Shown piece after piece: positions 8,101 to 14,628 of a stretch of DNA of 40,176 nt. The position numbers and the translations under genes were made by a program. The notes under the pieces were generated by a model. The model had not been told where the DNA came from, did no database searches, and was given only the letters and a program-made list of their open reading frames with translations. The DNA comes from Actinomycetota bacterium (GTDB taxonomy: Bacteria; Actinomycetota; Acidimicrobiia; Acidimicrobiales; Ilumatobacteraceae): contig WLHL01000012.1 in assembly GCA_009702755.1 (NCBI GenBank), positions 1 to 40,176 of the forward strand. Reading direction: 5' to 3'. The number at the start of each line of letters is the position of its first letter. Within the stretch, counting starts at the first letter, position 1.

Positions 8101-9915
8101 ATGGATATGACAACCATCCCAGCAAACCCAGCAATTGCACCCGCGCCGTTTCCACGCGATCTCTACGAAGAGCAGATGCGTGACATCGCACGCTTTGAGA
8201 TTGCTATTGATCAATTCTTGAATGGCGACATCAGCGACGACGTGTTCCGCGTGATGCGCCTCAACAACGGCATCTACGGACAGCGCCAAGGCGGCACGAA
8301 CCAGATGATTCGTATCAAGTTGCCCGCCGGCTCCATCACACCAGAGCAATTTGAAGTGATGGCTGATCTCTCCGTCGAGTATTCGCGCGGTTGGGGACAC
8401 ATCACCACTCGCCAGAACATTCAGTTCCACTTCGTTGAACTTCGCAACATCCCTGCCGTGCTTCGTCGTATCGCAGACGTCGGGCTCACCTCGCGTGAAG
8501 CATGTGGCGACACCGTGCGCAACGTGATGGCCTGCCACCTTGCTGGCGCATGCCCGTACGAGAAGATCGACGTGACTCCGTGGGCGGAAGCAACATTCCG
8601 CCACTTCGTACGTAACCCATTGGGTCAGCGTTTGCCTCGCAAATTCAAGGTGAACTTCTCTGGTTGCTCTACCGACTGCGGTCAGGCAATGTTCAACGAC
8701 GTCGGAGTTGTTGCAACCACTCGCACACGCGAAGACGGCAGCATCGAACCAGGTTTCCGTATCTACATCGCTGGCGGTCTTGGTGCCACACCACACCCAG
8801 CACTCGCACTGGAAGACTTCACGTCACGCGAAGACCTCTTGCCCACCATCGAAGCCACATTGCGCGTGTTCGAACAGACCGGCAACCGTGACAACAAGTT
8901 GCGTGCGCGTTTGAAGTGGGTTGTTGATCAGCTCGGAATCGATGAAGTGCGCCGTCGCGTGATCAAGATTCGCCACACGCTTCCTGCCTCCAGCACATGG
9001 CCTGGTGGTATTCCACCCGAAGTCATTGCTGCTGGCGATGCCGCAGCAGGTCGCATCGCTGAAGGCGAAGTGTCCCAGATTGGTCAAGGCGTTCGCGTTG
9101 AGTTGAACAGCAGTGATCCATTCCGCCGTTGGGAAAATGCCAGCGTGATTCGCGGTGCTGCGAATGGCACAGTGTCTGCACTTGCGTATGCAGCCTTGGG
9201 CGACATCACCGCAGATCAGTTCCGTGGTCTTGCCGCTATCCAGCGTCACTTCCAAAGCGATGTGCGCCTCACGAACCGTCAGAACGTTGTGTTCCGCGGT
9301 TTGCAGCCAGAGCAGATGCGCGAACTCTACGACCGCCTCGATGCCATTGGCATGGCACGCCCTGGTGCAGAACTTGCACGCGACGTTGTTGCGTGCCCTG
9401 GTGCTGACACATGCAACATCGCCGTGACGCAGTCACGCGGTTTGGCAAGCGCCATCGGTGAGAAGTTGGAAGAAGAAGGCCTCGCAGAAGTCGGCGGCGT
9501 TCGTATCAACATCTCAGGTTGCACCAACAGTTGCGGTCAGCATCACGCCAGCGACATTGGTTTCTTCGGAGCCGAGCGTCGTGCACACGGCAAGTCATTA
9601 CCTGGCTACCAAATGCTTCTCGGCGGTTATGTCGGTGAAGAACAGATTCACTTCGGTGAAAAGGCACTTCGTCTTCCCGCAAAGAACGCACCTGAAGGTG
9701 CAGTGCGTGTGATTCGTCGTTTCAATGACGAGCGCACAGCTGGCGAAACCTTCCAGGGCTGGTTGGCACGCAGTGGCGGCGCTACAGCAGTTGCTGATGG
9801 TCTCCGTGACCTCGACAATGTGCCATTGCCTGATGAAGATCCGAACTTCTTCGTGGATTACGGCGAAACCGGACCATTCACTGGTGAAGTGGGCGACTCG
9901 GAGTGCGCTGTCTGA
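8101..9915 (+). CDS. Sirohaem/[4Fe-4S] nitrite/sulfite reductase with cluster-cysteine motifs in both halves
   Basis: The 604-residue protein is a ferredoxin-type nitrite/sulfite reductase, catalysing six-electron reduction of sulfite to sulfide or nitrite to ammonia. Its two homologous halves each carry a ferredoxin-like segment and an RQN motif (TTRQNIQFH near 102, TNRQNVVFR in the second half). The C-terminal half has the standard cluster/sirohaem cysteines C432, C438, C474 and C478 (C-x5-C, C-x3-C). Unusually, the N-terminal half has the same arrangement: C145, C151, C189 and C193. Substrate cannot be decided from sequence; no sulfate activation or nitrate genes are nearby. An AAGGA lies just upstream, spaced better for the second ATG at 8107 than for 8101. 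It is last in the sirohaem operon and convergent with a TetR gene. Confidence 0.92.
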   Translation: MDMTTIPANPAIAPAPFPRDLYEEQMRDIARFEIAIDQFLNGDISDDVFRVMRLNNGIYGQRQGGTNQMIRIKLPAGSITPEQFEVMADLSVEYSRGWGHITTRQNIQFHFVELRNIPAVLRRIADVGLTSREACGDTVRNVMACHLAGACPYEKIDVTPWAEATFRHFVRNPLGQRLPRKFKVNFSGCSTDCGQAMFNDVGVVATTRTREDGSIEPGFRIYIAGGLGATPHPALALEDFTSREDLLPTIEATLRVFEQTGNRDNKLRARLKWVVDQLGIDEVRRRVIKIRHTLPASSTWPGGIPPEVIAAGDAAAGRIAEGEVSQIGQGVRVELNSSDPFRRWENASVIRGAANGTVSALAYAALGDITADQFRGLAAIQRHFQSDVRLTNRQNVVFRGLQPEQMRELYDRLDAIGMARPGAELARDVVACPGADTCNIAVTQSRGLASAIGEKLEEEGLAEVGGVRINISGCTNSCGQHHASDIGFFGAERRAHGKSLPGYQMLLGGYVGEEQIHFGEKALRLPAKNAPEGAVRVIRRFNDERTAGETFQGWLARSGGATAVADGLRDLDNVPLPDEDPNFFVDYGETGPFTGEVGDSECAV

Positions 9916-9952
9916 TCATTAACTGATCTGAATTGACACTCTCTGAGTCTGT

Positions 9953-10579
9953 CTATGACTGGGGATTCATCAGTCCGGAAAGAGCAATAAACGCTGCTTC
10001 TTCCCATACTGCATTGGTCTCCACGTCGTGCGTGAAGTCAACCAGAATTCGCCCAAATACCGATGTCAGTATCCAGTGAGCGATGCCCAAGATCGGAGCC
10101 GTCGGCAAGACCCATCCACGATTGACAGCCAACTCGAGTGTCTCCGCCAATTGCTCAGCACCTTCGCGTTGTGTCTCACCAACGAACTTCGCAAGAGCCG
10201 AATTATCTTGTGCAGCGACCAAAGTGGCAGCACGTCTTTGACGAGAAACTTCTCCCGCATCATTGCCAGACGTTGTCACCAAGAGACGTAAGAATTCAGT
10301 TGCCGATTGGTCTTCGGGTGCGTTCTCAACAAAGTGACGAATCATCCGATTGTTGTTCTCAACCTGCTCAGTCACAGTTTTAATCTCGACGGCGGCGATG
10401 ATGCCATCACGACTTCCAAAGTGATGGTAGGCAGAACTTTTTGACACTCCGGCAGCATCCAGTACTCGTGATAACTGAAACTTCACTGCACCGAATTCAT
10501 GGAGCTCACGTTCAGCAAACCCCAACAGACGGTCCATCGTCTCGCGTCCGTCGGCGCGCGTTGGCCGTGAGTTCGTCAT
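9953..10579 (-). CDS. TetR-family transcriptional regulator beside the galactoside operon
   Basis: The 208-residue protein has an N-terminal TetR DNA-binding domain. Its recognition region reads FQLSRVLDAAGVSKSSAYHHFGSRDGIIAAV, a slightly unusual version of the helix-turn-helix; the rest is a helical ligand-binding domain without a recognisable effector signature. The start at 10579 is chosen over an upstream in-frame codon at 10618 because TAACAT lies eight bases upstream and residues before it look non-conserved. The gene is divergent from the alpha-galactosidase operon across a 94-base gap that holds a perfect ten-base palindrome (10597-10606). It may control itself and the operon; this is positional inference. 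Confidence 0.88.
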   Translation of the reverse strand: MTNSRPTRADGRETMDRLLGFAERELHEFGAVKFQLSRVLDAAGVSKSSAYHHFGSRDGIIAAVEIKTVTEQVENNNRMIRHFVENAPEDQSATEFLRLLVTTSGNDAGEVSRQRRAATLVAAQDNSALAKFVGETQREGAEQLAETLELAVNRGWVLPTAPILGIAHWILTSVFGRILVDFTHDVETNAVWEEAAFIALSGLMNPQS

Positions 10580-10587
10580 AAACACAG

Positions 10588-10593
10588 ATGTTA
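10588..10593 (-). promoter_or_regulatory. Probable -10 box of the TetR gene (leaderless)
   Basis: TAACAT on the minus strand is followed by eight bases and the ATG at 10579. The adjacent palindrome would place a bound repressor over this promoter. Confidence 0.35.
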
Positions 10594-10596
10594 CGT

Positions 10597-10606
10597 GGTT
10601 GCAACC
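10597..10606. promoter_or_regulatory. Candidate operator, palindrome GGTTGCAACC
   Basis: A perfect ten-base palindrome in the gap between the divergent TetR and alpha-galactosidase genes, three bases from the TetR -10 box. TetR operators are usually longer imperfect palindromes, so this may be only the core of one. Confidence 0.35.
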
Positions 10607-10660
10607 CAGCCAACCCAAGACCCAATTCTGAGTAATTCAAGCCCCTCGTTCTCCCAGTGG

Positions 10661-10666
10661 CAGAAT
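10661..10666 (+). promoter_or_regulatory. Possible -10 box of the galactoside operon
   Basis: CAGAAT lies seven bases before the ATG at 10674. It differs from TANNNT only in its first base and fits the layout of other starts in this window. Confidence 0.25.
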
Positions 10667-10673
10667 GAACCTC

Positions 10674-12794
10674 ATGAGCGGGGCAATTCGGGTCATCGAC
10701 CACCTATGGAATGAGCACACCAGTGTCATCGTCGCCGCTCGCGATGACATCTTGTTCATCCCCTACATCGGTCCATCTCTATGCAGTGCCGACGAGTTCG
10801 ACACCTTTCGTATCGACTCATCCTTCTTTGCGCGCGGCATCGTGGGCGGAGGACTCGACATCGAGGTCACCCCTGCGTTGATTCCCTTGCCGTCGCAGGC
10901 TTGGACTGGTACACCTGGCCTCGAAGTCTTTCGCGATGGCACGCTTGTCCCCCTCGATCTTCGTTTGACGGCTACATCCTGGGATAAAGAGATTGATGAA
11001 CTCTTCTGTGTTCTCACTGATGCAACCCACAACGTTTCTGTTGATGTACTGCTGTCTCTAAAAGAGACCAATGTCTTCACCATTGATGCGACCGTCAAGA
11101 ACTTGTCTGATGGAACTCTTGCAATCAGTACCGCTCACTTCAATGTTCCTGTTGGTGACCACGCCGCAGAAGTCATGACCCTTGGTGGACGTCACGCAAT
11201 GGAAGCAGTGCAGCAGCGCACACCATGGGAACGTGCACGCATCTCTCTTGAGAACCGCAGTGGCCGCACGTCTCACGAACAGCTCGGAGTTGTGTTTGCA
11301 GGAACCTCCGGGTTCACCGAACAAACCGGCGGGGTATGGGGTGTGCATCTTGCATGGAGCGGAAACTTTCGGATCATGTGTGATGGCGTGACCGATACAC
11401 GCAAAACCATTCAGATAGGTGAGTTGCTACAGCCGAACGAAGTAGTTGTGCCGCCAGCTGAGTCGTATGCGTTCCCCCGCGCTGTTGTGTCGTACTCACG
11501 CAACGGGCTTAGTGAATGTTCGCAGAACTTCCATGAGTACATCCGCAGTCGTCAGCCACACATTCAACGCCCTGTTGTTCTCAACACATGGGAAGCGGTG
11601 TACTTCAATCATGACCTCGAGACATTGAGTTCACTTGCGACAGCGGCAGCCGAGGTGGGTATCGAACGTTTCGTTTTGGATGACGGTTGGTTTAACGGAC
11701 GACGAAACGACACTGCTGGTCTTGGCGACTGGTACGTGGACGAATCAGTATGGCCACAAGGCCTGAATCCCATCATCTCTCACGTCCGTTCATTGGGAAT
11801 GGAGTTCGGCTTGTGGTTTGAACCAGAGATGGTGAACCCGAATAGCGAACTCTTTCGTGCACACCCCGAGTGGGCGCTAGACGGTGCACTCGCCCACCCC
11901 ATTCTCGGACGCAACCAACTTGTTCTTGATCTCTCACGAGCCGATGTTCGCGAGTATCTCTTCCAACGCATTGATGCATTGCTCAGCGAATACGAGATTG
12001 CTTATGTCAAGTGGGATCACAATCGGCCACTCATTGGTGGCGCATCGCATCAACAAACCCAAGGCTTCTACGCACTGCTTGATCAACTAAACCAGTGCCA
12101 TCCCAATGTCCAGTTCGAATCATGTGCCTCCGGTGGTGGCCGCATTGACTTCGGTGTCGCTGACCGAGTGAATCGGTTTTGGGCCAGCGATTCCATTGAC
12201 GCACTTGACCGCCTAGAAATTCAAAAGGGCTTGTCCACCTTCATTCCCATTGAAATGCTGGGCAGTCACATTGGTTCACCCACATGCCACACCACCGGAC
12301 GCAAGCATGCGTTGTCATTCCGCGCGGCAACTGCACTTTTCGGATGGCTGGGCGTTGAGTGGAATCTCTTGAACCTCACTGACAAAGAGAAGAACGCTCT
12401 GACGTCTGCCATTGTTTTCTACAAACAGAATCGTGCATTCCTTCACTCAGAAACGTTCGCGCGTGTCGATCACCCCGATACATCCATTGATATTCGTGGC
12501 GTGTACTCACCGTGTGGTGATGGATTGTTCTCTGTGACGCGTTTGCACAGTGGCCCGAGCAACCACTCAGCACCTCTTCGTTTCCCCATGTTGAAAGATG
12601 CAGGAGAACTGACCGTTGAGGTCATTCATCTCGGGGCACCACGGTGGGCCTTGCATCGCGCGCTTCCACAATGGATCACAGACTCACCGACCACAATGTC
12701 AGGCACACTGCTTGCCAATGTTGGGCTCCCGATGCCGTCGCTGCTTCCCGAATCGTCATTCCTCCTACGCTTCAGTCAGGTAATGCACTCATGA
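10674..12794 (+). CDS. Alpha-galactosidase, glycoside hydrolase family 36
   Basis: The 706-residue protein has the GH36 layout: an N-terminal beta-supersandwich, a catalytic barrel from about residue 310 and a C-terminal beta domain. In the barrel, the nucleophile is D448 in YVKWDHNRPL and the acid/base is an aspartate of the SDSID motif (D506). LDDGWFNGRR and GLWFEPEMVNP are further family signatures. It removes terminal alpha-1,6-galactose from compounds such as melibiose, raffinose or galactosylglycerol. There is no signal peptide, so it works in the cytoplasm on imported substrates. An ATG at 10665 (three residues longer) is also possible. The stop overlaps the galT start in ATGA, so galactose release is directly coupled to the Leloir genes. 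Confidence 0.95.
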   Translation: MSGAIRVIDHLWNEHTSVIVAARDDILFIPYIGPSLCSADEFDTFRIDSSFFARGIVGGGLDIEVTPALIPLPSQAWTGTPGLEVFRDGTLVPLDLRLTATSWDKEIDELFCVLTDATHNVSVDVLLSLKETNVFTIDATVKNLSDGTLAISTAHFNVPVGDHAAEVMTLGGRHAMEAVQQRTPWERARISLENRSGRTSHEQLGVVFAGTSGFTEQTGGVWGVHLAWSGNFRIMCDGVTDTRKTIQIGELLQPNEVVVPPAESYAFPRAVVSYSRNGLSECSQNFHEYIRSRQPHIQRPVVLNTWEAVYFNHDLETLSSLATAAAEVGIERFVLDDGWFNGRRNDTAGLGDWYVDESVWPQGLNPIISHVRSLGMEFGLWFEPEMVNPNSELFRAHPEWALDGALAHPILGRNQLVLDLSRADVREYLFQRIDALLSEYEIAYVKWDHNRPLIGGASHQQTQGFYALLDQLNQCHPNVQFESCASGGGRIDFGVADRVNRFWASDSIDALDRLEIQKGLSTFIPIEMLGSHIGSPTCHTTGRKHALSFRAATALFGWLGVEWNLLNLTDKEKNALTSAIVFYKQNRAFLHSETFARVDHPDTSIDIRGVYSPCGDGLFSVTRLHSGPSNHSAPLRFPMLKDAGELTVEVIHLGAPRWALHRALPQWITDSPTTMSGTLLANVGLPMPSLLPESSFLLRFSQVMHS

Positions 12795-13642
12795 CACGTG
12801 AATTTCGTTTCGACCCGTTCACAGAAACGTCAGTGCACATCGTGGCTGACCGACAGAACCGTCCGAATCTTCCCTCGTCAGGATGTCCCTTCTGCGTCGG
12901 CGGACTCGAAGCACCCGAGAACTATTCCGTTCACACATTTCCGAATCGCTGGCCCGCGCTAGAGGCCGGGTATTGCGAAGTCGTGTTGTATTCACCACAG
13001 CATGATGCACGCCTCTCCACACTTTCCACGGAGAACATCGCCGAACTTGTCGATGTGTGGGCCCAGCGGACAACTGCGTTACAGGCGTTACCCAATGGTG
13101 AGTGCGTTGTGATCTTTGAAAACAACGGCGCCGAAATTGGCGCAACAATCCCCCATCCACATGGGCAGATCTACGCATTCGACCATGTACCGCAACGAGT
13201 AGCAGCACAACTCAAGAACAACTGGTTTCCCGATGCTGACCCCGGTGATCGACTCATCCTTGAACGCGACGGGTGGCGCGTATGGGCTGAATACGCCGCA
13301 GTGCACCCGGTGACTATTCGTCTGGCACCCATCAATCGTGTTGCAGATCTTCCTTCTCTCGCGCCAGAGCTTCGACAATCACTCGCGCCTGTACTGCATG
13401 AAGTGTTTTCTGCACTCGACAATCTGTTCGAAGATCTCCCGCCGTACATGATGTGGTGGAACCAGGCGCCTCGTTCCCACGCCGAATGGCCCGATGCATG
13501 GCTCAACATGGAAATCATTTCGCCATGGCGCGCAAACGGTGTGCCCCGTTACATCGCTGGTGTCGAAGTAGCAACGGGTGAATACTTCAACCCCGTCGAT
13601 CCCGCAGATGTCGCTCGTCGACTCCGCGATGCAATGAACTGA
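12791..13642 (+). CDS. galT: Galactose-1-phosphate uridylyltransferase
   Basis: The 283-residue enzyme exchanges UMP between UDP-glucose and galactose 1-phosphate. The active site reads PHPHGQIYA, with the nucleophilic histidine H124 between P and G and the HPHGQ motif intact. A C-x2-C pair (SGCPFCVGG) near residue 30 would be a zinc site. LAPINRVADLP and YMMWWNQAPR are typical later segments. At 283 residues it is shorter than the roughly 350 of E. coli GalT, like many actinobacterial versions. The start at 12791 follows from the conserved N-terminus; the frame is open upstream, but that part only overlaps the alpha-galactosidase in another frame. It overlaps alpha-galactosidase by ATGA and galK by one base (TGATG). 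Confidence 0.94.
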   Translation: MTREFRFDPFTETSVHIVADRQNRPNLPSSGCPFCVGGLEAPENYSVHTFPNRWPALEAGYCEVVLYSPQHDARLSTLSTENIAELVDVWAQRTTALQALPNGECVVIFENNGAEIGATIPHPHGQIYAFDHVPQRVAAQLKNNWFPDADPGDRLILERDGWRVWAEYAAVHPVTIRLAPINRVADLPSLAPELRQSLAPVLHEVFSALDNLFEDLPPYMMWWNQAPRSHAEWPDAWLNMEIISPWRANGVPRYIAGVEVATGEYFNPVDPADVARRLRDAMN

Positions 13643-14628
13643 TGAAGTCGATTTCGCCAGGCCGCGTCAACCTGATTGGTGACCACACTGATTACACCGG
13701 TGGGCTCGTGTTCCCGATGGCTATCGACCGTTGGACGGTCTGTGAAGGTGACATCACTGACGATGCCATCACCATGACATCGGACGACCTCGATGGCACT
13801 GTGCAGATTCCACTGGGCTCGCCGTTCAGTTCACAAATCCAGCCGTCATGGGGTCGATACATCTCTGCTGTTGCATCTTTAGTCAGCCCTGCGCGTGGAG
13901 TTAGCGCGAACCTTTCCACCACCATCCCTGTGGGTGCCGGCTTGTCATCGAGTGCGGCGTTGGAACTCGCGGTGGCGTACGCATTGAACGACACCATGCA
14001 GCCCACCGAGTTGGCGCTGCTGATGCAACAAGCCGAACAGCTCGCCACTGGCGTTCCCACCGGCATTATGGATCAGTTATGCATCGCAACAGCGCGTGAA
14101 GGAATGGGAACACTGATTGATTGCGAGTCGTTCGCCGTGACACATATTCCGATTCCGACTGATGTTGAGTTTGTTGTTCAATTCATTGCGCACCGCACGC
14201 TGGAAGGTTCCGAGTATGCCGACCGTGTCCGTGAATGTGCTGACGCAGAAGCGGTGATTGGGCCACTGAGGCATGCAACGCTCAATGACGTTTCAAGAAT
14301 TGAGAACGAGACAATTGCGCGACGTGCACATCATGTTGTTTCCGAGAATCTTCGCGTTCTTGAGTTCACACAAGTTCTGTCAACTGGCGACTACTCCACC
14401 GCAGGAAAGCTCATGCGCGATAGTCACGAGAGTTTGTCTGCGAACTTTGCAGTATCGACACCACAGATGGATGTAGTTGTTCGCACCTTGTGTGAGACAC
14501 CAGGCGTGTACGGATCACGTATGACTGGTGGTGGGTTTGGCGGTTGCGTTGTCACGATGTGCACACCGGGAACTGAACTTGACGGTTGGCGCGTGCGACC
14601 CGTGGGTGCAGCAGAACGAATCAGTTAA
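13642..14628 (+). CDS. galK: Galactokinase (GHMP kinase family)
   Basis: The 328-residue protein carries the galactokinase signature GRVNLIGDHTDYTGG at residues 7-21, where the usual glutamate of GEHTDYN is an aspartate. It also has the GHMP ATP-binding motif PVGAGLSSSAALELA and the C-terminal MTGGGFGGC motif. It phosphorylates galactose at C1 for GalT. It is shorter than the 380-residue enterobacterial enzyme, mostly at the N-terminus, where only about six residues precede the signature. The ATG shares one base with the galT stop, and the TAA overlaps the stop of the convergent beta-galactosidase in TTAA. UDP-galactose 4-epimerase, needed to complete the pathway, is not in this window. Confidence 0.94.
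   Translation: MKSISPGRVNLIGDHTDYTGGLVFPMAIDRWTVCEGDITDDAITMTSDDLDGTVQIPLGSPFSSQIQPSWGRYISAVASLVSPARGVSANLSTTIPVGAGLSSSAALELAVAYALNDTMQPTELALLMQQAEQLATGVPTGIMDQLCIATAREGMGTLIDCESFAVTHIPIPTDVEFVVQFIAHRTLEGSEYADRVRECADAEAVIGPLRHATLNDVSRIENETIARRAHHVVSENLRVLEFTQVLSTGDYSTAGKLMRDSHESLSANFAVSTPQMDVVVRTLCETPGVYGSRMTGGGFGGCVVTMCTPGTELDGWRVRPVGAAERIS

Noticed and set aside
7888-8796. Minus-strand open frame of 302 codons
   Set aside because: Antisense to the reductase and the 84-residue gene; Cys/His/Val-rich nonsense composition.
12644-12790. N-terminal extension of galT
   Set aside because: It overlaps alpha-galactosidase coding sequence in another frame and does not resemble GalT; the conserved start is at 12791.
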